From: Flavobacterium sp. M31R6
Lineage (GTDB): Bacteria; Bacteroidota; Bacteroidia; Flavobacteriales; Flavobacteriaceae
Direction: 5' to 3'
NCBI RefSeq assembly: GCF_013284035.1
Contig: NZ_CP054141.1
Span: 1,178,001-1,242,000 of the forward strand
Length of the DNA stretch: 64,000 bases
The notes beneath the pieces were generated by a model that made no database searches, was not told where the DNA came from, and worked only from the letters and a program-made list of their open reading frames with translations. Positions within the stretch are counted from its first letter, which is position 1, and every line of letters starts with the position of its first letter. This document shows, one piece after another, positions 34,801 through 44,182 of the stretch. The translations under genes were made by a program, and so were the position numbers.

Positions 34801-37800
34801 TGATAATCCTAATGAAAATTTTGGAGGAATTGTGAGATCGTTAAGTTCTACCAATTTTGAGCAAAGTAACGTAGAATATATTCAGTTTTGGGTTATGGAT
34901 CCTTATGTGGGTGCGGGAAGTGTGCCAAAATCTAATACGGGAAAAGTCTATTTCAATCTTGGAGAAATTTCTGAGGATGTTTTGAAAGATGGTAGAAAAG
35001 TATATGAGAACGGTTTTGGTCCCGATCAAGTTGTAGTGAATCCTCCTCCTGTTTGGGGAAATGCGCCAGCCTCCCAATCATTAATTTATGCTTTTGACAA
35101 TAATGAGGGCAACCGTACCAACCAAGATATCGGATTAGATGGACTTGCTTCCGCTGAAGAGGCAAAAGTATATTCTAATTATGCTTCTGAACCCGATCCA
35201 GCTGGTGATGATTACATTTACTATTTAAATACCACTGGAGGCGTATTAGACCGTTATAGAAATTACAACGGAGTTGATGGGAATTCAAATGTTAACATTA
35301 GTTCGGCTAACAGGGGTTCTTCAACAGTTCCTGATGTGGAAGATGTGAATAGGGATAATACAATGAACACCATTAATGCTTATTATGAATACAGCATTGA
35401 TATGAAACCGGATATGCAAGTTGGACAAAACTATATTGCAGATGTAAGAAATACAACAGTTACTTTGCCAAACGGCAGTTCGACCGAAGCAAGATGGATT
35501 CAGTTTAAAATTCCGATTTCCCAACCAGAAAATACTATTGGAAAAATTTCAGATTTTAGATCCATTCGATTCATGAGAATGTTTATGACGAAATTTACTG
35601 ATCAAGTTACTTTGCGTTTCGGAGCATTGGATTTGATAAGAGGAGAATGGAGACGCTATACACAAGCATTAGATTTTAATGATTTGAATGTAGATGATGA
35701 TGGAACTGTTTATGAAACAGCTTCTGTGAATATTGAAGAGAATTCCAGTAGATGTCCTATAAATTATGTGAGTCCGCCAAGTGTGAAAAGAGAACAGTTG
35801 TATAATAATAATACTGTTATCAATCAGGATGAGCAGTCCTTATCGATGAAAGTTTCCGGAAAAGGGCTTGAGCCTTTGGATGGGCGTGGGGCTTTCAAAA
35901 ATTTCAATATCGATATGCGTCAATATAATAAACTTAAAATGTTTTTGCATGCCGAATCTCTGCCAGATGAAATCGCTTTGCAAGACAATCAAATGGTTGC
36001 TTTTTTGCGTTTTGGGGCGGATTACTCGAATGATTTTTATCAAGTAGAAATTCCCTTGAAAGTTACAGTGGCTTCTGCTTCTGGTGGAAAAGATTGCCCG
36101 CCATTGAGTGCAGATTTAGTTTGGCCATCAGATAACGAAATAGATTTGTCGTTGGAATTATTGACCCAATTAAAGCTTAAATCGTTAAAGATAGATAAGT
36201 CAACTTTGCCTGCAGATGGTATTTATTATTCCGATGACGATCCAAATGAAACTAATGGTGATGGAAATAGCAAGCTACGTTTAGGAATCAAGGGAAATCC
36301 CAATTTAGGTTTGATTCGAAATATAATGCTTGGTTTAAAAAGCAATGAACTTCATCAAGATATAAAAGGAGAAGTATGGTTCAATGAACTTCGTTTGGCT
36401 GACATGGACAATAAAGGCGGTATTGCAGCTTTGTTAAACGTAGATACTAACTTTGCCGATTTGGCAACGGTTTCATTGACAGGTAATGTCAAAAATTTTG
36501 GTTTTGGTACTATTGAACAAGGGCCTAATGAAAGAAGTAGAGAAGATATTCAGCAGTATAATGTAGTGACCAATATTAATTTAGGAAAGTTTTTGCCTAA
36601 AAAATGGGGGGTTAATGTGCCTTTTAATTATTCTATTGGAGAAGAAATTATTAAACCTGAATACGATCCGTTTTATGAAGATATCAAGCTAAAACAAGTT
36701 TTGGATGATGCCGATACTGCGGCCGAAAGAAAAAGTAAATTGGATCAGGCAATCGATTACACCAAACGTAAAAGCATCAATTTGATAGGAGTGCGAAAAG
36801 AAAGAAGCGCCGAAAAGAAACCCATGCCATATGATGCCGAAAACTTCACTTTTTCGCAATATTATAATGAAGTAGAGCGCCACGATTTCGAAGTTGAAAA
36901 GAATGTGGATCAGCAATCAAGAACCACAGTTGATTATGCTTTTGCTTTTAAACCAAAACCGGTTGAGCCTTTTCAAAAAACTAAGTTCATGAAGAAAAGC
37001 ACCTATTGGAAGTTTTTGAGTGATCTTAATTTTAATTATTTACCTTCAAATGTTACTTTTAATACCAATGTGGTAAGACAAAGTAATGAGCAACAATTTA
37101 GACAAGTGGAAGATATAGGTATTGGTTTTGAACCATTGTATAGAAGAAATTTTGGCTTTAATTACCAATATGGTTTTAATTTTAATTTGACAAAATCATT
37201 AAAAATAAATTATACGGCAGCTTCGAGAAACTTAGTAAAGAATTATTTGGATGCCAATGATCAGCCTATGAATGATGTTACGATTTGGGATGGTTATTTC
37301 GATACGGGAACTGCCAATTACCACATGCAACAGTTCATTTTAAACTATGAAATTCCTTTTGATAAGATTCCTTTTTTAAGTTTTATAAAGGCTAATTATT
37401 CATATACGGGTGATTACAGTTGGCAGCAAGCTTCTGAGGCATTGAGTAATATTGAAATTGGAGGAGAATTTTATGATTTGGGTAATACGGTGCAAAATGC
37501 CAAATCAACTAATTTTAATTCCACATTCAATATGGAAACCTTGTATAAATATATAGGGATTTCCAAAAGCTCAGGTAGTAAGCCAAAGCCTGTTGTAGCT
37601 CCTAAGCCTGGTGAAAAAATCGTAAAAACAGATCCATTAAAAAAGATTAACCAAAATCAGTTTATAGATGGATTGAAAGGGATATTGACGAGTGTAAAAA
37701 GTATCAATCTTAGTTTTACTGAGAATCAAGGAACTGTTCTTCCGGGATATATTCCTAGTGTTGGTTTCTTTGGATCTTCAAAACCGACTTTGGGCTTTGT

Positions 37801-39013
37801 TTTTGGTAGTCAAAATGATGTGCGATATGAGGCAGCCAAAAGAGGTTGGCTGACCACTTATCAGGAGTTTAATCAAAATTATACGACTGTCAATAATCAG
37901 ATCTTTAAAGGTTCTGCCAATTTGGAATTAACTCCGGATTTAAAGATAGATTTACTGGGAGACCGTTCCTATTCCGAGAATTTTTCAGAACAGTATGACG
38001 TGGGTGCTGATGGAGGTTACAATCCAAGGTCTCCTTATAGTTTTGGTATTTTCTCAATTTCGACAGTATTGATAGGGACTTCTTTTTCTACCAGTAATGA
38101 AATTCGATCTACGGCTTTTGATGAGTTCAGAAAGAATAGGCTTATTGTAGCTAATAGATTGGCTACCGAAAGAGGAATAGATATTAATAATCCGGCCAGT
38201 CTTGACTCGAAAGGGTATCCAATTGGTTATTCCAGTTCTAATCAAGCCGTTTTATTGCCCGCATTTTTGGCTGCTTATTCAGGGACAAGTGCCGATCATG
38301 TTTCTTTTGATATTTTTAAGAGTTTTCCATTGCCGAACTGGGCTATTAAATACACTGGATTGATGCGATATGAGTTTTTCAAGAAGACATTTAAGCGTTT
38401 TTCTTTGCAGCAAAACTATAGAGCATCTTATACGGTAAATTCATTCAGATCTAATTTTAATTATACAAATAATCCAAATGGTGTTGATGATAGCGGGAAT
38501 TTTTATAATCCTACTATTATGTCAAATGTTACTCTGGTAGAACAGTTTAATCCGTTATTGAAAATTGATTTTGAATTGAAAAACTCTTTCAAATTATTGA
38601 CACAAATTAATAAGGATAGAGCATTGTCCATGAGTTTTGATAATAATTTATTGACGGAAGTTCATGGAATTGAATATGTGGTAGGTTTAGGTTATCGAAT
38701 AAAAGATGTTATTTTCTCTTCCACCTTGGCGGATAATCCGATGGGGATTATAAAAAGTGATATTAACATCAAAGTCGATTTGACTTATAGAGATAACCAG
38801 ACGATTGTTCGTTATTTGGATTATGATAACAATCAGTTGGGTGGTGGGCAAAATATATGGACATTGAATACTACAGCCGATTATTCTTTGAGCAAAAACT
38901 TGACCATAATCTTTTATTATAACCACTCTTTTTCTAAACCGGTTATTTCAACTTCGTTTCCACTAACAAATATTAGTTCCGGATTTACTTTCCGTTATAG
39001 TTTTGGAAATTAA
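31865..39013 (+). CDS. sprA: Type IX secretion outer-membrane translocon SprA
   Basis: 2382 residues, in line with known flavobacterial SprA of about 2,400. A signal peptide ends FVSQAQ (about residue 20). The body is a very large beta-strand-rich barrel with repeated aromatic strands and ends in YSFGN. SprA is the pore through which T9SS cargo (adhesins such as SprB, and CTD-bearing enzymes) crosses the outer membrane, and it is needed for gliding. Neighbours gcvH, a VanZ-like gene, deoC and remB reproduce the order known for Flavobacterium johnsoniae. The frame is continuous over the full 7.1 kb. Confidence 0.96.
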   Translation: MHKIYIFLLVLFCGFVSQAQVQGVVQDTIKKGYDVGEVQMANPQSILSAYTYDPVTDTYVYTNSIDDFNINYPIVLTPAEYEKLMLKESMNDYFGKKLDAIDGKKEGSDAAKKDLLPRYYIKSGLFESVFGSNTIDVKPTGSIEIDLGLLYTKQDNPAFSPRNRTNTSFDFNQRISMSLLGKVGTRLQVNANFDTQSTFAFQNLLKLEYTPADDDIVRKIEVGNVSMPLNSTLIQGAQSLFGVKTELQFGKTTVTGVFSEQKSQAKSVIAQGGGTIQEFEMYGLDYDNDRHFFLSQYFRDKYDASLKNYPFIDSRVQITRLEVWITNKQNRVNTTSNNLRNIIALQDLGEAQITGLPDNKVVVLNPSTGMFVKPIDSPSDNTNNLYDPALIKTNTGYLNDNIREIVTASSGFSPTITVSEGQDYSKLENARKLLSNEYTFNPQLGYISLQQRLGNDEILAVAYQYSIGDKVYQVGEFGNDGVEATVVGGNQPSNQTIVSQTLILKMLKSSLTNVSNPVWNLMMKNIYQIQGAYQLQQEDFRLNILYKNPSALNYITPVDGSPFPANPTPENTVENTTLLKVLNVDKLNYNNDPQAGGDGFFDFIPGLTVDQQNGRIIFTSKEPFGELLFSKLKNQGSTEDYNDINTYNENQKKYVNPYMYRVTQAGAIQNPEVNKFLLRGKYKSVGGEGIPIGAFNVPLGSVKVTAAGRVLVEGVDYSVNYQLGRVQILDPSLQASNTPIEISLENNSVFGQQTRRFFGVNVDHLISENFMVGATFLNMKEKPFTQKSSYGQESVNNSIFGLHGNFSSQVPFFTRLVNKLPNIDTDVPSNISVSGEFAYLMPNASKGDQFQGESTIYVDDFESSQSSIDLRSPYAWTMSSTPENNTTSPYNFNGNLNGLDYGFKRAKLAWYSIDPVFYTSKPSGITNDDLSLNTTRRVYSEELYPLTDIVQGQSLVVSTLDMSYYPKDRGPYNNSSTVADNPNENFGGIVRSLSSTNFEQSNVEYIQFWVMDPYVGAGSVPKSNTGKVYFNLGEISEDVLKDGRKVYENGFGPDQVVVNPPPVWGNAPASQSLIYAFDNNEGNRTNQDIGLDGLASAEEAKVYSNYASEPDPAGDDYIYYLNTTGGVLDRYRNYNGVDGNSNVNISSANRGSSTVPDVEDVNRDNTMNTINAYYEYSIDMKPDMQVGQNYIADVRNTTVTLPNGSSTEARWIQFKIPISQPENTIGKISDFRSIRFMRMFMTKFTDQVTLRFGALDLIRGEWRRYTQALDFNDLNVDDDGTVYETASVNIEENSSRCPINYVSPPSVKREQLYNNNTVINQDEQSLSMKVSGKGLEPLDGRGAFKNFNIDMRQYNKLKMFLHAESLPDEIALQDNQMVAFLRFGADYSNDFYQVEIPLKVTVASASGGKDCPPLSADLVWPSDNEIDLSLELLTQLKLKSLKIDKSTLPADGIYYSDDDPNETNGDGNSKLRLGIKGNPNLGLIRNIMLGLKSNELHQDIKGEVWFNELRLADMDNKGGIAALLNVDTNFADLATVSLTGNVKNFGFGTIEQGPNERSREDIQQYNVVTNINLGKFLPKKWGVNVPFNYSIGEEIIKPEYDPFYEDIKLKQVLDDADTAAERKSKLDQAIDYTKRKSINLIGVRKERSAEKKPMPYDAENFTFSQYYNEVERHDFEVEKNVDQQSRTTVDYAFAFKPKPVEPFQKTKFMKKSTYWKFLSDLNFNYLPSNVTFNTNVVRQSNEQQFRQVEDIGIGFEPLYRRNFGFNYQYGFNFNLTKSLKINYTAASRNLVKNYLDANDQPMNDVTIWDGYFDTGTANYHMQQFILNYEIPFDKIPFLSFIKANYSYTGDYSWQQASEALSNIEIGGEFYDLGNTVQNAKSTNFNSTFNMETLYKYIGISKSSGSKPKPVVAPKPGEKIVKTDPLKKINQNQFIDGLKGILTSVKSINLSFTENQGTVLPGYIPSVGFFGSSKPTLGFVFGSQNDVRYEAAKRGWLTTYQEFNQNYTTVNNQIFKGSANLELTPDLKIDLLGDRSYSENFSEQYDVGADGGYNPRSPYSFGIFSISTVLIGTSFSTSNEIRSTAFDEFRKNRLIVANRLATERGIDINNPASLDSKGYPIGYSSSNQAVLLPAFLAAYSGTSADHVSFDIFKSFPLPNWAIKYTGLMRYEFFKKTFKRFSLQQNYRASYTVNSFRSNFNYTNNPNGVDDSGNFYNPTIMSNVTLVEQFNPLLKIDFELKNSFKLLTQINKDRALSMSFDNNLLTEVHGIEYVVGLGYRIKDVIFSSTLADNPMGIIKSDINIKVDLTYRDNQTIVRYLDYDNNQLGGGQNIWTLNTTADYSLSKNLTIIFYYNHSFSKPVISTSFPLTNISSGFTFRYSFGN

Positions 39014-39051
39014 TTTTTGAAAATCTAAACCGTAATTGTACATAAGATTGT

Positions 39052-39059
39052 TACATTTG
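39052..39059 (+). promoter_or_regulatory. Putative -7 box TACATTTG of gcvH
   Basis: TAnnTTTG match 38 bp before the gcvH ATG, in the 84-bp gap after sprA. Confidence 0.5.
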
Positions 39060-39097
39060 TACAAAAAAATAAGTATTAATTATCAATTATCATTTTT

Positions 39098-39478
39098 ATG
39101 AGCATACCAGCAAATTTAAAGTACACAAAAGATCACGAATGGGTTAGTCTTGAAGGAGATGTTGCTACAGTGGGAATCACTCATTTTGCACAAAAGGAAT
39201 TAGGAGATATTGTATATGTTGAAGTTGAAACATTGGATCAAACTTTAGATAAAGATGAAGTTTTTGGAACAGTTGAAGCTGTAAAAACAGTATCTGATTT
39301 GTTTCTTCCTTTGTCTGGGGAAATCATCGCATTCAATGATGCTTTAGAAAGTAATCCAGAAAGTGTAAATGCAGATCCTTATGGTGCTGGATGGATGATC
39401 AAAGTGAAAATTTCGAATCCGTCAGAAGTTGAAGAGTTACTTTCAAGTGAGGCGTATAAAGAACTTATAGGTGCCTAA
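39098..39478 (+). CDS. gcvH: Glycine cleavage system H protein
   Basis: 126 residues, the usual GcvH size. The lipoyl-lysine site is in [12 protein letters not shown] with K63. KYTKDHEWV at the start and the GWMIKVK segment near the end are also typical. The lipoylated Lys shuttles the aminomethyl group between the P, T and L proteins of glycine cleavage. It has its own promoter after sprA and its last 8 bp overlap the VanZ-like gene. Confidence 0.97.
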   Translation: MSIPANLKYTKDHEWVSLEGDVATVGITHFAQKELGDIVYVEVETLDQTLDKDEVFGTVEAVKTVSDLFLPLSGEIIAFNDALESNPESVNADPYGAGWMIKVKISNPSEVEELLSSEAYKELIGA

Positions 39479-39863
39479 ATACTTTTTGTTCTTGGTTGCT
39501 TTACTATGGACTGGGATAGTGAGTTATTTTTGTTTGGTTAACTCAAATGAAATTCCTGTCATAAATATTCCAAATCTGGACAAGTGCATTCATACTTTCT
39601 TTCATTTAGTGTTTACTTTTGTTTGGTTTTTGTTTTTTCGAAAACAGCTTCAAAGTGATAATGCAATTAAGCCTTTGATGTACTCTTTTGTTTTTTCTTT
39701 TGTTTTTGGAATAGCAATTGAAATGTTGCAACAATCAATCACGACAACTAGACATGCCGATATTTTGGACGTAGTTGCCAATAGTACTGGAGCAATATTG
39801 GCTGTTTTTACAGTTTTAATTTGTAATAAATTCAATATTTTAAATTCAATATTAAAAAAATAA
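39471..39863 (+). CDS. VanZ-like membrane protein
   Basis: 130 residues with four hydrophobic helices. [22 protein letters not shown] and [29 protein letters not shown] carry the conserved H and E...R...D pattern of VanZ-like proteins. The start is a GTG that overlaps the gcvH stop by 8 bp; no ATG lies near. The physiological role of this family outside teicoplanin resistance is unknown. A terminator follows directly. Confidence 0.85.
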   Translation: MPKYFLFLVALLWTGIVSYFCLVNSNEIPVINIPNLDKCIHTFFHLVFTFVWFLFFRKQLQSDNAIKPLMYSFVFSFVFGIAIEMLQQSITTTRHADILDVVANSTGAILAVFTVLICNKFNILNSILKK

Positions 39864-39864
39864 T

Positions 39865-39887
39865 ACCCACTTCGGTGGGTTTTTTTA
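39865..39887 (+). terminator. Intrinsic terminator with TTCG tetraloop
   Basis: ACCCAC (39865-39870), the loop TTCG, GTGGGT (39875-39880), then seven T. It closes the gcvH-VanZ unit. Confidence 0.92.
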
Positions 39888-39929
39888 TTTTGTATGAAAT
39901 ACCAGTGAGGTCGTTTCATTCGAATGATG

Positions 39930-39937
39930 TAATTTTG
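39930..39937 (+). promoter_or_regulatory. Putative -7 box TAATTTTG of deoC-remB
   Basis: TAnnTTTG match 27 bp before the deoC ATG and downstream of the previous terminator. Confidence 0.5.
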
Positions 39938-39964
39938 CTTAGTTTAACTTCTTAAAATCTAAAG

Positions 39965-40708
39965 ATGAACATTAAGGATTATTTGGATTCTACCTATTTA
40001 AAAACCAATACTCAAGCTGGTTTGAGCGAAAGTGAAAACATAGTTGTAGCTCAGGGTTTTATTCAGGAAGCTATAGACGAGGGTTTTAAATTGATAATGA
40101 TACGTCCTGATAGAGTTACTTTGGCAAAGGAAATGATAGTTGCTGCACAGTCCAAAGTATTGGTTGGGACGGTGATAGACTTTCCGGAAGGGAAATCTTC
40201 TTTGGATAAAAAATTAGATGAGGCTTTTGAATGTATTCAAAATGGTGCCGATGATTTGGATTTTGTCTGTAATTATGAAGCTTTCAAAGCGGGAGACATA
40301 GATTTGGTTAAAGAAGAAATTCTAGGAGGTACTCAGCTAGGATTGAAACACAATAAAACAGTAAAATGGATTATTGAAGTGGCAGCTTTAAATGAATTGC
40401 AGATTGCACAATTGTCCGCATTGATTAAAAATGTGGTGATTTCTAATTTTAGCGAGGAATCGTTTAGTTCTGTTTTTGTGAAATCATCAACAGGTTTTTA
40501 TAAAACAGAAAATGATTTACCTAATGGCGCTACTGTTTCTTCTATCAAAATAATGCTTGAAAATGCATCGCCACTTCCTGTCAAAGCGGCTGGTGGAGTA
40601 AGAACGTATGAAGAAGCCATGCAGATGATTGAGCTTGGTGTAAAACGTATTGGAACTTCGGGGGCGAAAGCGATTGCAAATGGAGAAGAGTCTTCTTCTC
40701 AATATTGA
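39965..40708 (+). CDS. deoC: Deoxyribose-phosphate aldolase
   Basis: 247 residues. The Schiff-base lysine K173 lies in FVKSSTGFYK, and a second conserved lysine in PVKAAGGVRTYEEA. It cleaves 2-deoxyribose 5-phosphate to acetaldehyde and glyceraldehyde 3-phosphate in nucleoside salvage. It is followed by remB with a 17-bp gap and shares its promoter. Confidence 0.95.
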   Translation: MNIKDYLDSTYLKTNTQAGLSESENIVVAQGFIQEAIDEGFKLIMIRPDRVTLAKEMIVAAQSKVLVGTVIDFPEGKSSLDKKLDEAFECIQNGADDLDFVCNYEAFKAGDIDLVKEEILGGTQLGLKHNKTVKWIIEVAALNELQIAQLSALIKNVVISNFSEESFSSVFVKSSTGFYKTENDLPNGATVSSIKIMLENASPLPVKAAGGVRTYEEAMQMIELGVKRIGTSGAKAIANGEESSSQY

Positions 40709-40725
40709 TTAGACATATTATTCAA

Positions 40726-42840
40726 ATGATAAAAAACTATTTTTCTTTTCTTCTATTTCTTGGTGCATTAGCTGTAAATGCGCAAACTCCAGCTTCGAGT
40801 AAGTTGGAATCTTCTGATGAGCGCTTTCCTGTTTTTTCAAATTGTCAAAATTTGCAAGGACAAGATTTGAAAAATTGCTTCTATAATGAAGTTCAACAAC
40901 ACGTATATCATAATTTCAAAGTGCCCGAAAAGTTGCAACAGAATAATTATAAGGGACTTGTTAAAGTGCTTTTTGAAGTTGATGTGACAGGTAAATTTAA
41001 AGTGCTGTACATAAATTCGAATAATGAAGAGCTTATTGCCGAAACTAAAAGGGTCTTTGCTGGTTTTCCTAAAATTGACCCGCCTACATATGCTGGAAAT
41101 CCAACTTACTCCAAGTTTAATATAAGTATAGATATTCCGTTGTTATCTCCTGAAGAGATTGCGGCAACGCTATTGGCAAAAAAAGAAAATATTAACGTAA
41201 ACGAAGGCTTAACAGAATTGGATAGTATTGTTTACAAACGTTTTGATAATCCCCAATTTTCGAGTCATTTAAGTATTCCGTTTTCACATAGTTATTATGC
41301 TCAGTTTGACGGTGAAATAAATCAGGTAGGGAGCAATAATCATACAGCTTCAAAGCCATACTCTTATGCCGAAGTTGAAAAATATTATAATTTTCAAAAA
41401 GTCAATGCCAGTCTTATGAAAAATAAGTCAGGATGGTGGGGACGAAAAGTATGGAATGAAAATTTAGCAGAAATTAAGGGTGAAGGATATTGGTTTGCCT
41501 TAAATTTTTTGTTTAATGTTCAAGGTGGAATTTCCAATCCAAGCAAGACAGATTATACATTTGTGAATACAAGGGCACTTAATTTTAAAGGTGGCCTTGG
41601 GAATCATTTGAATTTCACAACCACTTTTTATGAAAGCCAAGGTCGTTTTGCCGATTATTACAATGCTTATGCTAATTCGATAAAGCCATCCGGAGGTAAT
41701 CCTGCGATTGTACCGGGAATTGGTATTGCAAAATCGTATAATTCGGATGCTTATGATTTTCCTTTGGCTGATGCTAATATTTCCTATAATGCTGCAAAAT
41801 TTTTGGATTTGCAATTGGGCTATGGAAAAAATTTTATTGGAGACGGTTATCGTTCCTTGTTCTTGAGTGATGGAGCGAGTCCTTATCCTTTTTTTAAGAT
41901 AGATGCTAATTTTTGGAAAATTAAATATACCGTAAATTATATGTGGCTAAAAGATGTTCGTCCTGAAGTTACCGCTGATAGAACGTATGCCTCCAAATAT
42001 ATGGTGAATCACTATTTGAGTTGGAATGTTTCGAATCGATTGAATTTAGGTTTTTTTGAATCGGCTATTTGGACAAATACTAATGGAAGAGGTTTTGATG
42101 CAAATTTTATAAACCCAATCGTGTTTTATAGAGCAGTTGAGTTTTCGTCTTCATCCAGAAGTGGGAATGCTGTTTTGGGATTGAGCTATAAGTACAAATG
42201 GAACAATCAGGTAAATTTGTATGGGCAATTTCTTATTGATGAATTTTCTACTAGTGATATAGCAGCCGGCGATAATAGCTGGAAAAATAAATTGGGATAT
42301 CAATTGGGAGCCAAATATTTCAATGCATTTCATGTAGATAATTTGGTGTTGCAATTGGAGTTTAATCATGTTCGGCCTTATGTTTACTCACATAGTGATC
42401 CGATTACCAATTATGGGCATAACAACCAAAGTTTAGGGCATCAATGGGGAGGAAATTTCCAGGAGTTGGTTTTGTTAGGCTATTATCATAAAGATAGATT
42501 TTATTCGAATGCTAAGTTTACTATAGGAACGCGAGGGCTTGATTTTGATACGGCTGATAATACTTTTAATTATGGTCAAAACATATATAAAGACTATGAT
42601 GAAAGCAGACCTTATGACAAAGGGGTGAAAGTAGGACAGGGAAATAAAACAAGTCTTTTTATCACAGAAGTTCAGGTGGGTTATTTGGTGAATCCTGCTA
42701 CTAATTTGAAGTTTTTTGGTAATTTTTTATATCGAAATTTTGATCCTACAACCAATACTGCAGCAGTATTTAAAGAACAAACTACTTGGTTTACTGTTGG
42801 TTTTAGGTCAGATGTATTTAATTGGTATTTTGATTATTAA
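40726..42840 (+). CDS. remB: Gliding-motility outer-membrane protein RemB-like
   Basis: 704 residues from the ATG at 40726. An earlier TTG at 40705 inside the deoC stop would place charged residues before the signal peptide (MIKNYFSFLLFLGALAVNAQ) and is rejected. Residues about 55-140 resemble a TonB C-terminal-like fold (KGLVKVLFEVDVTGKFKVLYI). The rest is strand-rich and ends in an aromatic residue after FNWYFDY, like an outer-membrane barrel. Its place in the sprA-gcvH-VanZ-deoC neighbourhood matches remB of Flavobacterium johnsoniae, which is needed for normal gliding. The name rests partly on this synteny. Confidence 0.8.
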   Translation: MIKNYFSFLLFLGALAVNAQTPASSKLESSDERFPVFSNCQNLQGQDLKNCFYNEVQQHVYHNFKVPEKLQQNNYKGLVKVLFEVDVTGKFKVLYINSNNEELIAETKRVFAGFPKIDPPTYAGNPTYSKFNISIDIPLLSPEEIAATLLAKKENINVNEGLTELDSIVYKRFDNPQFSSHLSIPFSHSYYAQFDGEINQVGSNNHTASKPYSYAEVEKYYNFQKVNASLMKNKSGWWGRKVWNENLAEIKGEGYWFALNFLFNVQGGISNPSKTDYTFVNTRALNFKGGLGNHLNFTTTFYESQGRFADYYNAYANSIKPSGGNPAIVPGIGIAKSYNSDAYDFPLADANISYNAAKFLDLQLGYGKNFIGDGYRSLFLSDGASPYPFFKIDANFWKIKYTVNYMWLKDVRPEVTADRTYASKYMVNHYLSWNVSNRLNLGFFESAIWTNTNGRGFDANFINPIVFYRAVEFSSSSRSGNAVLGLSYKYKWNNQVNLYGQFLIDEFSTSDIAAGDNSWKNKLGYQLGAKYFNAFHVDNLVLQLEFNHVRPYVYSHSDPITNYGHNNQSLGHQWGGNFQELVLLGYYHKDRFYSNAKFTIGTRGLDFDTADNTFNYGQNIYKDYDESRPYDKGVKVGQGNKTSLFITEVQVGYLVNPATNLKFFGNFLYRNFDPTTNTAAVFKEQTTWFTVGFRSDVFNWYFDY

Positions 42841-42886
42841 TAGATTTAGAAAGTATTTTTTTTAGGATTAATTTAAAATTGGAAAA

Positions 42887-43975
42887 ATGAGAAAACACAT
42901 AATGACTTTTCTTTTAGTGATCACATGTCTTAGTTTACAAGCTCAAAAAAGTAAAAACTTTTCAGTATTGGCCTATTATACAGGTGATGACAAACAGATA
43001 AATGATTTTGAAGTTGATAAATTAACTCATATTATATATAGTTTCTGTCATCTTAAAGATGGAAAACTAAATGTTGATAATGCCAATGATTCTATCACAA
43101 TTAAGCATTTAGTTTCATTAAAAACCAAATATCCTAAGCTGAAAATAATGTTGTCTCTAGGCGGTTGGGGTGGTTGTGAAAACTGTTCGAGTGCTTTTTC
43201 AACTGCTTCAGGGAGGGCTGTTTTCGCTAAATCTGTAAAAGAAGTTAATGACTATTTTAAAACCGACGGGTTGGATTTGGATTGGGAATATCCTACGATT
43301 AAAGGGTTTCCAGATCATTTATATCAACCGGCTGATAGAAAGAATTTCACGGAGTTGGTAAAAGTTTTAAGGACTGAATTAGGAAATGCTAACGAATTAA
43401 GTTTTGCGGCAGGAGGTTTTCAGAAATATTTGGACGAATCTGTAGAGTGGGAATTGGTAATGCCACTAGTGGATCGTGTAAATATTATGAGTTATGACTT
43501 AGTGAATGGATATTCAAAAGTTACAGGTCATCATACACCGCTTTTTAGTACCAATAAAGATGAGGAATCTACAGATAGAGCAGTTGAATATCTGCTGAAA
43601 TTAGGAATTCCATCTCATAAAATAGTTATTGGCTCGGCTTTTTACACACGAACATGGAAAGATGTAGAGAATATTAACAATGGATTATATCAGCCGGGAA
43701 TCCATACTGGAGGCGTGAGTTTTAATAATTTTAAAGACGAATTGACTGAAGAGAAAGGGTGGAAGTATTTTTGGGATAAAAAAGCAAATGCTCCATATTG
43801 GTACAATCAGAAAGAAAAAATGTTTGCAACAAGTGATGATATTGCCTCTGTAAAAGCGAAAACTTCTTATGTTATAAAAAAGAAACTTGGAGGGATTATG
43901 TTTTGGGAACTTGGTTTGGATACAACCAGAAATGGTATGGTAAACGCTATTTATGAATTTAAAACTAAAAAATAG
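42887..43975 (+). CDS. GH18 chitinase, exported
   Basis: 362 residues. A signal peptide ends near LQAQ (residue 20). A single GH18 TIM barrel has LGGWGGC near 91 and the catalytic DxxDxDxE motif DGLDLDWE at 127-134, with E134 the acid. The last strand carries GGIMFWELGLD. It would hydrolyse beta-1,4-GlcNAc chains by substrate-assisted catalysis. There is no T9SS C-terminal domain or chitin-binding domain, so it is probably periplasmic. No other chitin gene is near. Confidence 0.92.
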   Translation: MRKHIMTFLLVITCLSLQAQKSKNFSVLAYYTGDDKQINDFEVDKLTHIIYSFCHLKDGKLNVDNANDSITIKHLVSLKTKYPKLKIMLSLGGWGGCENCSSAFSTASGRAVFAKSVKEVNDYFKTDGLDLDWEYPTIKGFPDHLYQPADRKNFTELVKVLRTELGNANELSFAAGGFQKYLDESVEWELVMPLVDRVNIMSYDLVNGYSKVTGHHTPLFSTNKDEESTDRAVEYLLKLGIPSHKIVIGSAFYTRTWKDVENINNGLYQPGIHTGGVSFNNFKDELTEEKGWKYFWDKKANAPYWYNQKEKMFATSDDIASVKAKTSYVIKKKLGGIMFWELGLDTTRNGMVNAIYEFKTKK

Positions 43976-44138
43976 TTTTTGTTTGATACTGTCTAACCAA
44001 TAAGTTTTTAATTCTATAGTAATACTGTTTTGAAATAATGTTTTGCTATGAAGAGCTTAATTAAACAGTAAAAACCAACTAATGCAATAACTAATTTTTC
44101 AAATTTCAATTTCATAGACCATTTTTGAATCTAATTTG

Positions 44139-44146
44139 TATATTTG
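44139..44146 (+). promoter_or_regulatory. Putative -7 box TATATTTG of the haem O synthase gene
   Basis: TAnnTTTG match. Its position rules out the more upstream TTG (44144) as a start codon, because transcription would begin near 44153. Confidence 0.6.
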
Positions 44147-44182
44147 CACCAGTTTTCAAAAAATATACCAATTTCATCTGCA

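Noticed and set aside
43976..44138. Gap between the GH18 and haem O synthase genes
   Set aside because: Looked for tRNA, terminator or small gene; nothing supportable apart from the promoter box at 44139.
44144..44182. Longer haem O synthase start at the TTG at 44144
   Set aside because: The codon lies inside a TATATTTG promoter element, so the transcript would begin after it.
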